A stretch of 38,965 bases of DNA from Streptomyces mexicanus. GTDB lineage: Bacteria; Actinomycetota; Actinomycetes; Streptomycetales; Streptomycetaceae. The notes under the pieces are model-generated. The model was not told where the DNA came from and did no database searches. It saw only the letters and a program-made list of their open reading frames with translations. This document shows positions 1 through 8,602 of the stretch, piece after piece. Location: assembly GCF_902506575.1 (NCBI RefSeq), contig NZ_LR732544.1:298152-337116 (forward strand). Reading direction: 5' to 3'. A program made the position numbers and the translations under genes. Numbering within the stretch: position 1 is the stretch's first letter; each line of letters begins with the position of its first letter.

Positions 1-53
1 CCACCGATCACCGCGCCCGCCGAACGTCGGCCGGCGGGCGCGGTGATCGGTGG
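1..53. terminator. Strong intrinsic terminator of an upstream gene
   Basis: Positions 1-21 are perfectly complementary to 33-53, giving a 21-bp G/C-rich stem with an 11-nt loop (22-32). No U-tract follows, which is usual for Streptomyces terminators. It most likely ends a gene lying left of the window. Confidence 0.75.
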
Positions 54-206
54 CGGTCGGCGGAGGCCCCTGGGAGACGGCTGAACGGGCCGACGCCGGT
101 GCCGCGGTCGGTGATCGCGCGGCGGGCGACTCCCGCACCGTCCCCGCCCGACACCAGCAGCCCGGCTTTCGCCTCGCCCTCTCACGCCGCTGGATAGGGT
201 CGTGAT

Positions 207-1382
207 GTGGAGGGCAGCAGGGGACAGCAGGACGACGCGTTCGCCGCGGAAGCGCGGGGTGAGCTGTCGCCCCGGACGGCCCGGGCGCTGTGGGCGGGAT
301 CGGCCGGCCTGGTGCTCGCGGTCCTCGGCACGTCGGTGCTCGTCGCCGGCGCGGAGCACGGGCGCAGACTGCTCGTGGCCGTGGCCGTGGCCCTGGTCCT
401 CGCACAGGTCTGCGCCCTGAGGTGGCAGGCGCGGGCCCCGCTCACCGTACTGGCCGCGAACACCGTGACGGGGATCGCGGCATGGGCCCTGCTGCCCGCG
501 GTGACCTTGACCGGGGCGCTGCTCGCGGCGCAGGTCACGTTGTGCGTACTGTCGGCCACCAGGCCGCGGCGGGTGTCGGTGCTCGCGCTCGCTGCGATGT
601 GCCTGCCGGCAGCGGCGGCGTCGGCAGCGGGCGGCCCCGCGGGTCTGGCGGTCTATCTGCTGACGGTGGTCCTGGCATGGACCGCGGGGCAGTGGCGCAG
701 GGCGCAGCAGGAACGGACGAGGGCGGAGATGCGACGCGCCGTGGTGGAGGAGCGTGCGCGGATCGCACGCGAGGTGCACGACGTGGTGGCGCACACGCTG
801 TCGGTCATGATCGTCCAGGCGGGCGCCGCGGACGACGTGTTCACCGAACGGCCCGATCAGGCCCGCCAGGCGCTGCGGGCCATCGAGACGGGCGCCCGGT
901 CCGCGCTGGGCGAACTGCGCCTGATGCTCCGGGCGTTCCGGCCCGACACCGGGGAGGACGTCGTGGCGGAGCAGCGGGCGCCGGGGCCCTCGCTGGCGCG
1001 CCTGGACGACCTGGCCGACACCGTGCGTGCGACCGGGACGACCGTCCACGTGCACAGGGAGGGCGCCACGGACGGGCTGCCGACGGTGGTGGACCTGGCG
1101 GCGTACCGGATCGTCCAGGAGGCCTTGACCAACGCGCTGCGCCATGCGGTCGGCGCCGACGAGGTGAGCGTGCGGGTGACGGTCGAAAGCGAGTGGGTGA
1201 GGATCAGCGTGGTCGACAACGGGCGTACGGCGAGCACCCTTGAGCCCGCGACGGGAGTGGGACGCGGCCTGGTCGGGATGAGGGAGCGCGCACGGCTCGT
1301 CGGCGGCAGCGTGCACGCCGGTCCGCTGCCCGCAGGCGGGTTCGAGGTGACGGCGCGGCTGCCGGTGGGGGGCGCGCCATGA
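207..1382 (+). CDS. Two-component sensor histidine kinase, NarL/DesK type
   Basis: Membrane sensor kinase of 391 residues. Several hydrophobic segments lie between about residues 28 and 162. A HisKA_3 dimerisation domain follows, with the phospho-acceptor in AREVHDVVAHTLS (His191), then a HATPase_c domain with N-box EALTNALRHA, a VDNG motif and the G-box VGRGLVGMRERA. Family knowledge says it autophosphorylates and passes phosphate to a NarL-type response regulator, whose gene overlaps its 3' end by 4 bp at 1379. The start is GTG 207; an ATG in another frame overlaps it. A TAGGGT hexamer at 195-200 lies only 6 nt upstream, so the mRNA may be almost leaderless. The signal sensed is unknown. 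Its partner is broken here, so the pair may not function. Confidence 0.9.
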   Translation: MEGSRGQQDDAFAAEARGELSPRTARALWAGSAGLVLAVLGTSVLVAGAEHGRRLLVAVAVALVLAQVCALRWQARAPLTVLAANTVTGIAAWALLPAVTLTGALLAAQVTLCVLSATRPRRVSVLALAAMCLPAAAASAAGGPAGLAVYLLTVVLAWTAGQWRRAQQERTRAEMRRAVVEERARIAREVHDVVAHTLSVMIVQAGAADDVFTERPDQARQALRAIETGARSALGELRLMLRAFRPDTGEDVVAEQRAPGPSLARLDDLADTVRATGTTVHVHREGATDGLPTVVDLAAYRIVQEALTNALRHAVGADEVSVRVTVESEWVRISVVDNGRTASTLEPATGVGRGLVGMRERARLVGGSVHAGPLPAGGFEVTARLPVGGAP

Positions 1383-1983
1383 CCCTGCGCGTGGTGGTGG
1401 CCGACGACCAGGCCCTGGTCCGTACCGGATTCCGCATGATCATCGACGCTCGTGACGACCTGGAGGTGGTCGGTGAGGCGTCCGACGGACAGCAGGCGGT
1501 GCGGCTGACGCGGGACCTGGCCCCCGACGTGGTGCTCATGGACGTCCGCATGCCCGGGTTATGGTGTTGACGACGTGGGACGTCGACGCGCATGTGGTCG
1601 CCGCCCTGCGGGCCGGGGCGAGCGGCTTCCTGCTGAAGGACATCCGGCCCGGTGAACTCGTCGACGCGATCCGCCTCACCGCCCGCGGCGACGCGCTGCT
1701 GGCGCCGTCCGTCCTCAGCCGCGTCCTCGAGAGATACCTGCGCACCACCTCCGACCCGGCACCGCCGCCTTCCCTGGGGAACCTCTCCGCCCGGGAGCGG
1801 GAGGTGCTCACCCTGATCGGGCAGGCGCTGTCGAACGCGGAGATCGCCGAGCGGTTGCGCCTGTCGGAGGCCACCGTCAAGAACCACGTCACCGCGGTCC
1901 TGCGCAAACTGAACCTGCGCGACCGCGTGCAGGCCGTCGTCGCCGCCTACGACCACGGCCTCGTGCGGCCACGCCGCCCCTGA
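1379..1983 (+). pseudogene. NarL-family response regulator with internal deletion and frameshift
   Basis: The receiver domain starts normally (VVVADDQALVRTGFRMII) and reaches the phospho-acceptor Asp in VLMDVRMPG. The reading frame then hits TGA at 1568-1570. Homology resumes in another frame at 1561 (MVLTTWDVDAHVVAALRAG, then FLLKDI with the conserved Lys) and runs through a LuxR-type HTH (LSAREREVLTLIGQALSNAE) to 1983. Comparison with family members I remember says about 18-19 residues between DVRMPG and VLTTW are missing. The frame offset requires a lost length of 3n+1 bases, for example 55 or 58. The junction sits in a CCCGGG. As written, no full receiver can be made. Either a real deletion or an assembly collapse would explain this. 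Confidence 0.85.
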
Positions 1984-1988
1984 CCGCC

Positions 1989-2010
1989 GCCTCCTCCTCA
2001 AGGAGGAGGC
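1989..2010 (+). terminator. Hairpin after the response regulator gene
   Basis: GCCTCCTCCT and AGGAGGAGGC form a 10-bp perfect inverted repeat around CA, 5 bp after the response regulator stop. A tight loop is expected, with the innermost pairs open. It probably ends the kinase/regulator transcript. Confidence 0.55.
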
Positions 2011-2095
2011 CGGGCCGCGCTCCTCCTGCGTTCCCAGTGCCGGTCCCCTCCTGAGGCCGATGCCCGGCCCGGGTGCCCGGCCCTAGCGTCGAGAC

Positions 2096-2734
2096 GTGAC
2101 CGACGACCTGGCCTGCACCATGTACCTGCTCGCCCACGACGAGGCGGCCGGGGGCCCGTACGACCGTTCCCGGACGGCTCTGCTGGTCCGTGCCGCCGCC
2201 CTGATCGACCTCGCGGTGCGCGGCCGGCTCGGGGAGGACCGCGGCACGGTCACCGTGTCCGGCACGGCACCGACCGGCAACCCCGTCCTGGACCGCGTTC
2301 TGCGCGATGCCGCCGACGGGCACAGCTGGAAGCACCTTCTGCGCCGCCACCGCAAGCGGACCCTGACGGACGTGGAGGACCGGCTGGCCGCGACCGGACT
2401 GCTCACCGTGAGGGAACCCCGCACCCGCTTCGGCGCACGCCGGCTGAGCGTGACGGACCCGGCGGTGACCGCCGCAGTCCGTGCACGCGTGTCCGCGGCG
2501 CTGCACGGGGACGGCCCCGTGCGTGACCTGCCCGCCGCCGACGCCGCGCTGCTGGCGCTGGCCGCGGCGGGCGGCGTCCGCACGGTCGTCTCCCGCCGCG
2601 ACCGGAAGGCCTTCCGGAGCCGCATCGACACCTGCACGGGCTCTCTCGCGGGCCTCGCGCCCGGCCTGGAGCAGGCAGTACGCGCCCTGCCGACGACCAT
2701 GATCGCCGCGCAGGGCGGCATGGGCGGCAACTGA
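2096..2734 (+). CDS. GPP34 (GOLPH3/VPS74) family phosphoprotein
   Basis: Protein of 212 residues with the typical bacterial GPP34 layout. The N-terminus is helical (MYLLAHDEAAGGPYDRSRTALLVRAAALIDLAVRGRL). A central part contains GHSWKHLLRRH and LTDVEDRLAATGLLTVRE. The C-terminal helical region includes AADAALLALAAAGG. Eukaryotic homologues bind PI4P at the Golgi. The role of the many actinobacterial copies is not established, and membrane or lipid association is only inferred. No signal peptide or membrane segment is visible. The start is GTG 2096. The carboxylesterase gene begins 16 bp downstream, so the two may be co-transcribed. Confidence 0.85.
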   Translation: MTDDLACTMYLLAHDEAAGGPYDRSRTALLVRAAALIDLAVRGRLGEDRGTVTVSGTAPTGNPVLDRVLRDAADGHSWKHLLRRHRKRTLTDVEDRLAATGLLTVREPRTRFGARRLSVTDPAVTAAVRARVSAALHGDGPVRDLPAADAALLALAAAGGVRTVVSRRDRKAFRSRIDTCTGSLAGLAPGLEQAVRALPTTMIAAQGGMGGN

Positions 2735-2749
2735 CCGAACGGGGAGACG

Positions 2750-4306
2750 ATGACCACGCACCGCGTCCTGACCACCCTGGGCTGCGCCCTGGCCGCCGTA
2801 CTCGCGACGGCGTGGTCCACAGCACCACCGAACCGGCCCGCCCTGCCCACGACGGTCCGCACCCACGGCGGCCTGCTGCGGGGCGCCGACCACGACGGCT
2901 ACCGCACCTTCCAGGGCATCCCCTACGCGGCCGCACCGGTCGGCAGGCTGCGCTGGGCGCCGCCCCACCCGGCGGCCGGCTGGTCCGGCGTACGGGACGC
3001 GACCCGGCCCGCGAGCGCCTGCCCGCAGCCGCCCGGCGAGGTGCCCGGCGGCAGCACCGACGAGGACTGTCTCCACCTGAACGTCACGACACCCGACGGC
3101 GCCACACCGGCACACCCGCGGCCGGTCGTCGTGTGGCTGCACGGCGGAGGCTTCACCACCGGAGCGGGCAGCTCGTACGACGCCCATCGCATGGCGACCC
3201 GCGGCAACGTCGTGGTCGTCACCGTGAACTACCGCCTCGGAGCCCTCGGATTCCTCGCGCACCGCGAGCTGCCCGGCTCCGGCACCTTCGGCCTGGCCGA
3301 CCAGCAGGCGGCACTGCGCTGGGTGCGCGCCGAGATCGGTGCCTTCGGCGGCGACAGGCGCAACGTGACCCTGGCCGGGGAGTCGGCGGGCGGCTACAGC
3401 GTCTGCGCCCAGCTTGCCTCACCCACCGCCGCGGGACTCTTCGACAAGGCGGTCATCCAGAGCGGCCCGTGCACAGGCCGCCCGGACCGGCCCTTCGCCC
3501 CGTCGTCCGTTCCCCTGTCCACGGCGCGCGCGACGGGCGCGGACCTCGCGGCGACGGTGGGCTGCGGTTCCGCCCGTGACGTCCTGGCCTGCCTGCGGCG
3601 CGTGGACGTCTCCCGGCTGCTCGCGGCCCAGGACGTGGATCAGCACCCCGCGTACGCCACCCCGTTGCTGCCGAGCGACCCCGCCGCGGCCATCGCCGCA
3701 GGCCACTTCCACCGCGTCCCCGTGCTGCTCGGCCACAACCACGACGAGGGCAACGGCTGGGCCGCCGGGATCATCCAGGCCGGCACACCCGTCACCGCGC
3801 ACACCTGGCCCGACGTCGTGGCCGCCTTCTTCCCCTCACGGCGACAAGCGCAGGCCATCGTGCGCGCGTACCCGGTGCACGGCAGCGACGGCGGCCCGGT
3901 GTTCGGTGCAGTCATCGGGGACGCGAACTTCGCCTGCCCGACAGCACGCACCGGCGGCCTGCTTTCCGCTCATGCCCCTGTATGGCGCTACGAGTTCGCC
4001 GACGAGCACGCCCCGCCGCTCACCCCCGGCCCCCCGCCGTTCCCGCTCGGCGCACCGCACGCGAGCGAACTGCCGTACCTCTTCGACCTCGGCGGCCGGC
4101 CCCGCCGCCTGACCGCGGCACAACACCGGCTCGCCGACACCCTGATCGACTACTGGACCCGCTTCGCCGGCACCGCCGACCCGAACGGGCCGTCGTCGCC
4201 GCACTGGCCCCGGCAGACCGTGCTGTCCCTGGCGCCGGACCACACCGTCCCCACGCGAACCGTGGCGAGGCGCCACCACTGCGCATTCTGGAACGGCCTC
4301 GGGTGA
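2750..4306 (+). CDS. Secreted type-B carboxylesterase (para-nitrobenzyl esterase-like)
   Basis: A 518-residue serine hydrolase of the carboxylesterase/cholinesterase family, the usual length. An N-terminal signal or anchor segment covers roughly residues 8-24 (VLTTLGCALAAVLATAW). The family signatures FQGIPYAAAPVGRLRW and EDCLHLNV are present. The oxyanion loop WLHGGGF is followed by the nucleophile elbow GESAGG (Ser212). The acid is probably the Glu in HNHDEGNGW and the base the His in GAPHASELPYLF. It should hydrolyse carboxylic esters outside the cytoplasm; the substrate cannot be told. ATG 2750 has a GGGGAG ribosome site. Confidence 0.9.
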   Translation: MTTHRVLTTLGCALAAVLATAWSTAPPNRPALPTTVRTHGGLLRGADHDGYRTFQGIPYAAAPVGRLRWAPPHPAAGWSGVRDATRPASACPQPPGEVPGGSTDEDCLHLNVTTPDGATPAHPRPVVVWLHGGGFTTGAGSSYDAHRMATRGNVVVVTVNYRLGALGFLAHRELPGSGTFGLADQQAALRWVRAEIGAFGGDRRNVTLAGESAGGYSVCAQLASPTAAGLFDKAVIQSGPCTGRPDRPFAPSSVPLSTARATGADLAATVGCGSARDVLACLRRVDVSRLLAAQDVDQHPAYATPLLPSDPAAAIAAGHFHRVPVLLGHNHDEGNGWAAGIIQAGTPVTAHTWPDVVAAFFPSRRQAQAIVRAYPVHGSDGGPVFGAVIGDANFACPTARTGGLLSAHAPVWRYEFADEHAPPLTPGPPPFPLGAPHASELPYLFDLGGRPRRLTAAQHRLADTLIDYWTRFAGTADPNGPSSPHWPRQTVLSLAPDHTVPTRTVARRHHCAFWNGLG

Positions 4307-4451
4307 TCCGGTACATGACCACCGTGGACATCACCCGGCCCGACCGGCTGACCCTGCGCCACCCATGACGAACCGACGAGGAACCCGGCGCACGCACCCC
4401 AGGGGGACAGCCCTGAACGAAGCCGTCGCCAGGCGCCCGACAGGCGACCGC

Positions 4452-5057
4452 CTAATAGCTGCCGTAGCCGGGCCTGCCGTTCGGCCGGTAGACGCCGACG
4501 ACGGTGCCGCCCTTCGTCGTCGAGACGCTGACCGGTTCCAGCGCCGTGGGGATCGCTCCGTCCGCGAACAGCCGCTTGCCGGTACCGATGATCACCGGGT
4601 GGATGGTCAGCCGGTACTCGTCGACGAGGTCGTGCCGCATGAGGGTCTGGGCGAGGTCGCCACTGCCCACGACGTTGATGTTGCCGCCGTCGGATGTTTT
4701 CAGCTTGCGTACGGCATCGACGATGTCGCCCTCGAGCAGCGTGGAGTTCTGCCACTCGACGGATGTCAGGGTCCGGGACGCCACGTACTTGTGCATGCCG
4801 TTCATCCGATGGGTGAACGGGTTGCCGGGGTCGGCGGTCGGCCAGTACGACGCGAAGATCTCGTACGTCTTGCGGCCGAGCAGCAGGGCGTCGGAGACCT
4901 CGTACCAACCGGCGATGATCGCGCCGACCTCGTCGTCGGACACCGGCTTCTGCCAGCCGCCGTGCTCGAAGCCGCTCTGAGCGTCCTCGTCCGGACCGCC
5001 CGGTGCCTGCATGACGCCGTCCAGCGTCAGAAACGTGCAAACGATGATCTTGCGCAC
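4452..5057 (-). CDS. Dihydrofolate reductase family protein (RibD C-terminal-like)
   Basis: A 201-residue protein of the RibD_C/DHFR-like fold. It begins VRKIIVCTFLTLDGVMQAPGG and carries the family signatures ALLLGRKTYEIFASYWP, INVVGSGDLAQTLMRHDLVDEYRLTIHPVIIG and GKRLFADG. Such proteins are NADPH-dependent reductases or of unknown function; the substrate is not predictable. I chose GTG 5055-5057 because AAGGGAG lies at proper spacing upstream and the homology starts there. The same frame stays open further upstream, but that part is antisense to the next gene. Monocistronic on the minus strand, convergent with the carboxylesterase. Confidence 0.88.
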   Translation of the reverse strand: MRKIIVCTFLTLDGVMQAPGGPDEDAQSGFEHGGWQKPVSDDEVGAIIAGWYEVSDALLLGRKTYEIFASYWPTADPGNPFTHRMNGMHKYVASRTLTSVEWQNSTLLEGDIVDAVRKLKTSDGGNINVVGSGDLAQTLMRHDLVDEYRLTIHPVIIGTGKRLFADGAIPTALEPVSVSTTKGGTVVGVYRPNGRPGYGSY

Positions 5058-5281
5058 GGTGCGCTCCCTTCGTCGACGGGTAGACCGCACACCCGTCGGA
5101 AACTCATCGGCGCGATTCCGCGGCGCAGGAGCAGGACCGTCGTCCGCATCGGCCCGGCCGTGCAGTGGTATCAGGCCACGAGACCGAACGCGGCAGCCAG
5201 AAGACGTGGCGACAGGCGGTGCGCCTCCTGACTGCCGGCAGGCGTGACGACCTGGCCGCCCGGCCCGCACCGGTGCCGCAG

Positions 5282-5325
5282 TGATCACGGCGGCCGCCTG
5301 CTCCGGGAGGCGGGCGTCGTGATCA
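5282..5325 (-). terminator. Long hairpin at the methyltransferase stop codon
   Basis: Arms 5282-5299 and 5308-5325 pair at 16 of 18 positions around an 8-nt loop. The hairpin includes the stop codon of the methyltransferase gene (5323-5325) and lies between it and the DHFR-like gene, so it likely ends the methyltransferase transcript. Confidence 0.65.
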
Positions 5326-6060
5326 GTCCCCCGTCGGACGCAGGACGAGGCAGACGAAACCCAGCGTGTCCCGGTAGTCGCGCAGCCATTGGGCGCGGTG
5401 GACGGTGGCTGTCTCGAGCGCTTGGGCGCTGTCCGGATCGGTGGGATGGTCCAGGGCCCATGAGGCCAGCGACCCTGTCCAGGCCCATTCGTAGTCGTCG
5501 AGCTCCCGGCGGGTGCTGATATGCCCATGGACGGGCGTCCACCCGTCCGCGACGACCCGTTCGAGCGTGGTCGGCAGGTCGGCGAGCTCCCCGAGCAGCT
5601 CGACAGCCTCGGGAGAGGGGGCGCGCTCCCAGAACCCGTCACCGACCAGAACGAGCCCGCCGGGCGCCAGGTGTTTGCGCGCGGCCGCGAGCGTGGGGGG
5701 CAGGCCGCCGAAAGCGTGCGTGGCTCCCACACAGAGCACCAGGTCGAAGGTGTGGGAGGAGGCGAAATGCGCGGCGTCCTGATGGTGGAGGGCCAGGCGG
5801 TCCTCCACGCCGAGCCGCCGCGCGGTCTCGCGCGCATGTGCCAGCGAGCTCGCGGAGATGTCGACGCCCTCGGCCCGCACCCGCGGATGCGTGGTCAGCG
5901 CCCGCAGGAGCCACTCTCCGCCCCCGCAGCCGAGGTCGAGTACGCGCTCGGCACCGCGTGAGAGGCCACGTTCCAGCAGGTGGCGCACCGAGTCGTCGTC
6001 GAGCGGTGCCGCGATCGGATGATCTGCGTGAGCGTGCCTGGAGATCTGTTCACGGTCCAT
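5323..6060 (-). CDS. SAM-dependent class I methyltransferase
   Basis: Protein of 245 residues. SAM-binding motif I is VLDLGCGGGEWLLRAL, followed by the acidic VDIS of motif II, HHQDAAHF and the motif IV region FDLVLCVGATHAFGG. LAPGGLVLVGDGFW follows. The C-terminal part (DDYEWAWTGSLASWALDHP) resembles the small-molecule methyltransferases common in actinobacteria. The substrate is unknown. ATG 6058-6060 is preferred because homology begins at MDREQISRHAHADHP; an in-frame upstream ATG at 6094-6096 would add 12 unlikely residues. Divergent from the next methyltransferase gene, but not recognisably related to it. Confidence 0.85.
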   Translation of the reverse strand: MDREQISRHAHADHPIAAPLDDDSVRHLLERGLSRGAERVLDLGCGGGEWLLRALTTHPRVRAEGVDISASSLAHARETARRLGVEDRLALHHQDAAHFASSHTFDLVLCVGATHAFGGLPPTLAAARKHLAPGGLVLVGDGFWERAPSPEAVELLGELADLPTTLERVVADGWTPVHGHISTRRELDDYEWAWTGSLASWALDHPTDPDSAQALETATVHRAQWLRDYRDTLGFVCLVLRPTGD

Positions 6061-6416
6061 CGGCGGAGCCTGACACGCCCGGCGACTCGCCCGCACCTGA
6101 TTTCCGCCGGACCTGGTCGCCCACCCGCCAACGACCGCCGCAGCCGACCACGGTCACCGGAGTGGATGGCCTGCCCGGCGCTCGCGAGGAACCCGTCCCG
6201 TGGCGTATCGGAGGGGGGGTTTCTTCAAGGCTGGGCGCAGGGCGCCGAACGGTCTGAACCCGTGGTGTTCCCCACGACCGCTGACGCCGGATCCGGTTGA
6301 TCGATCGCCCCCCGATCGCGTCGGCATCCGGACAGCACACCCGTGAACCTGATGAAGCTTCCCGGTCGCAGCACAATCGTGTTGACCGCCCCCGGCAGCA
6401 GTGCTTGAGTCGGCGC

Positions 6417-7157
6417 GTGGACAGCATCCCTGCCAACCGGCGGTTCTGGAACCAGATCAGCAGCGCCTACCAGCACGCGCACGACCCGCAGATCGGCGCA
6501 GCGCCCCGGCTGTGGGGCACCTACGCCATCCCCGACGAGCACCTGCACGCCCTGGGTGACGTCACCGGCAAGCGCGTCCTCGAACTCGGCTGCGGCGCCG
6601 GCCAGTGGTCCAGGGCGCTCGCCGCGGAGGGCGCCACCGTGGTCGGGCTCGACCTGTCCGAAGCGCAACTCGCCGCGGCGGCTCGCGCCATGGGAACGGC
6701 CCGCTACCCGCTGGTGCAAGGCGCCGCCGAGCACCTCCCGTTCGCCGCCGACAGCTTCGACCTGGTGTTCTGTGACTACGGCGGGCTCAGCTGGGCGCCC
6801 CCGCACCTGGCCGTCCCGCAGGCCGCACGCGTCCTGCGGCGCGGTGGCCGCCTGGTGTTCAACGTCGCCAGCCCATGGTTCGAAGCCTGCTACGACGAAG
6901 CCGCCGGCCGCGTGACCACGACGCTGCAGCAGGACTACTTCGGGCTGGACACCGTCGACGAGGACCAGGGCGCGGTCAGTTACCAGCTCACCTACGGCGA
7001 GTGGGTCAGGATCCTGCGCGGCGCGGGCCTCGTCATCGACGACCTCATCGAGCCGCGCCCCGAACCCGCAACAGCCAACGGCTACAACCGGACCGACCCG
7101 CCGGACTGGGCACACCGCTGGCCGGCGGAACTGCTCTGGGTGACCCACAAACCGTAA
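6417..7157 (+). CDS. SAM-dependent class I methyltransferase (UbiE-like)
   Basis: Protein of 246 residues from GTG 6417. Methyltransferase_11 features are clear: RVLELGCGAGQWSRALAAEGATVVG (motif I), LDLSEAQLAAAARAM (motif II) and VQGAAEHLPFAADSFDLVFCDYGG. RVLRRGGRLVFNVASPWFEACYDEA is motif III. Many bacterial homologues begin near NRRFWNQISSAYQ, which supports the GTG; the in-frame ATG at 6297 would add 40 low-complexity residues. No good Shine-Dalgarno is seen before the GTG. The substrate is unknown. A hairpin with 8-bp arms (7166-7173 and 7197-7204) follows the gene and may terminate it. Confidence 0.82.
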   Translation: MDSIPANRRFWNQISSAYQHAHDPQIGAAPRLWGTYAIPDEHLHALGDVTGKRVLELGCGAGQWSRALAAEGATVVGLDLSEAQLAAAARAMGTARYPLVQGAAEHLPFAADSFDLVFCDYGGLSWAPPHLAVPQAARVLRRGGRLVFNVASPWFEACYDEAAGRVTTTLQQDYFGLDTVDEDQGAVSYQLTYGEWVRILRGAGLVIDDLIEPRPEPATANGYNRTDPPDWAHRWPAELLWVTHKP

Positions 7158-7303
7158 CTTCCGCCGCACCGAGACCAGGCAGGCTGGTGTCGGGGGCTCG
7201 GTGCCCGGCTGAGCGGCCGTCCGATGTGAAACGGGGCCGCCCCCTGCGAGGGCAGTCGAGCAGCCGGGCGGGCCGCCGGGCCCCCGCTGCGTACGGTGAC
7301 GTC

Positions 7304-7484
7304 CTAGGGCGTGTTTCGAAAGTCCCGTCTGGCCCGCGACGCCTGGCACGGCACCTCGCCGCGTTGTCGGGATCGTCCGCGTACGCCCAGTACGCGGACG
7401 ACCCTCCGCCTTGCGATGCACCGCGCCAGACGCCGCGGGCCCCGCCCTCCGGGCGGACGACGCTGCTTTCGAAACACGCCCTAG
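7304..7484. mobile_element. MITE-like element, 181 bp, IS5-type ends
   Basis: Perfect 15-bp terminal inverted repeats (GGCGTGTTTCGAAAG at the left end and its complement at the right) are flanked on both sides by CTAG, as expected for a 4-bp target duplication. No ORF for a transposase is present. Internally, ATCGTCCGCGTAC and GTACGCGGACGA form a hairpin around 7370-7403. More distal segments (GTCTGGC and its partner GCCAGAC) also pair, so the whole element can fold on itself. Presumably it is moved in trans by an IS5-family transposase encoded elsewhere. Confidence 0.8.
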
Positions 7485-7508
7485 TCGTGCCACTGCCGGT
7501 GACGCCGC

Positions 7509-8120
7509 TCAAGCCGAGGCGGTCGGCCCCTCGTCGTGAGCGGCGGAAACGGCACCGTCCCACTCGCAGAGCTCGGCGACGAGGCCCCGGGCGAAGTCCT
7601 CGTCGGTTCCCGGGATCGAGAACACCACCCGAAAATAGAGGGGCGCGACCACGCGGTCGAGGACGCGCTCCAGCGAGGGCGTCGTCTCGCCCCTCCGGGC
7701 AGCGGCTTCCAAGGGGGCCAGGAACCGGGCGCTGACCCGCTCCAGGCAGGCCCGCAGGCCGGCCCTGCGCTCGTCCACGTCCGGTGCCACCTCGGCACGG
7801 AAGAACGCCACCCCGCCCGGTCGGGACAGGTCCGTGAGCGTCCACACAGCCACCCGCTCCAGGTCCCGGCGCAGGTCACCGAGCAGCTCGGGGGTCTCCT
7901 CGTCCTGACGGTGTGCGGCCACGTCCGCCAGGAGGGCGGAGGTCGTCCCCCACCGGCGGTACACGGAACTGGCGTTCACACCCGCGCGACGCGCCACCGC
8001 GGGGATGGTCACCTTGTCCGCGCCGACCTCCTGCACGAGGTCCACGACCGCACGGTGGACGGCGGCGCGGACGCGGGCGCTCCGGCCACCCGGGCGGCTG
8101 ACTTTGCTTTTGGTGGGCAT
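7509..8120 (-). CDS. TetR/AcrR family transcriptional regulator
   Basis: A 203-residue TetR repressor. The N-terminal HTH is VTIPAVARRAGVNASSVYRRWG (about residues 39-60). The ligand domain resembles the TetR_C_11 type (PDVDERRAGLRACLERVSARFLAPLEAAARRGE). ATG 8120 has AAGGTGG upstream. It is divergent from the NTF2-like gene, with a shared 95-bp intergenic region carrying an inverted repeat, so it probably represses that gene and itself. The ligand is unknown. The MITE lies 25 bp beyond its stop. Confidence 0.88.
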   Translation of the reverse strand: MPTKSKVSRPGGRSARVRAAVHRAVVDLVQEVGADKVTIPAVARRAGVNASSVYRRWGTTSALLADVAAHRQDEETPELLGDLRRDLERVAVWTLTDLSRPGGVAFFRAEVAPDVDERRAGLRACLERVSARFLAPLEAAARRGETTPSLERVLDRVVAPLYFRVVFSIPGTDEDFARGLVAELCEWDGAVSAAHDEGPTASA

Positions 8121-8130
8121 ACCACCACCT

Positions 8131-8152
8131 TAAAGCAAAGAGTTGCGCTTTA
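8131..8152. promoter_or_regulatory. Candidate TetR operator
   Basis: TAAAGC (8131-8136) and GCTTTA (8147-8152) form an inverted repeat with a 10-bp spacer in the divergent TetR/NTF2-like intergenic region. A third GCTTTA half-site lies at 8192-8197, just before the ribosome site of the NTF2-like gene. AT-rich hexamers stand out in this GC-rich DNA. Confidence 0.5.
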
Positions 8153-8215
8153 GTAGTCGGCGTGCCTAGGCTGCTTAACGCAAACATCTCCGCTTTAACT
8201 CTTCGTGGAGGAACC

Positions 8216-8602
8216 ATGCCTCAGTACGAGGCCGCCCACCAGCTCGGCAAGACGTTCCACGCCTGCCTCGCCGCCGGTGACTGGGACGGCATCCGGTCAC
8301 TGCTCACCGACGACGCCACCTGGACGCTGCCCGGCGACAACACCATCTCCGGGACGGCCGAGGGTGCCGACGCGGTCGTGGAGCGGGCCAAGAAGATCGC
8401 TTCCTACGGTCTCCACTTCGAGCTGCTGCACATCCTCGTCAGCCGCGAGAACATGGCCCTGTCGCTGCACAACACCGCCCGCCGGGGCGACGTCCGGCTG
8501 GACGAGTACCTGTCCACCGTCTGCCGCCTGCGGGACGGCAGGATCGCGAGCATCGAGACCTATCTGTCCGACGTTCCCGGCATGAACGCCTTCTTCGTCT
8601 GA
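8216..8602 (+). CDS. NTF2-like (SnoaL-type) protein
   Basis: A 128-residue protein with the cone-shaped NTF2-like pattern: helix FHACLAAGDWDGIRSLLTDDATWTLPG, then ISGTAEGADAVVERAKKI and strands ending in LRDGRIASIETYLSDVPGMNAFF. Members include SnoaL-type cyclases, ketosteroid isomerase-like enzymes and many proteins of unknown role, so no reaction is assigned. ATG 8216 has GTGGAGGA upstream; an in-frame ATG-like start at 8162 would add 18 residues crossing the regulatory region. Probably controlled by the divergent TetR regulator. Confidence 0.85.
   Translation: MPQYEAAHQLGKTFHACLAAGDWDGIRSLLTDDATWTLPGDNTISGTAEGADAVVERAKKIASYGLHFELLHILVSRENMALSLHNTARRGDVRLDEYLSTVCRLRDGRIASIETYLSDVPGMNAFFV

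Noticed and set aside
1889..3262. 457-codon minus-strand frame over the response regulator, GPP34 and esterase genes
   Set aside because: Low-complexity translation opposite genes with strong family motifs.
4452..5837. Long version of the DHFR-like gene (461 codons)
   Set aside because: The first 260 residues are antisense-like and overlap the methyltransferase gene. A good ribosome site precedes GTG 5057.
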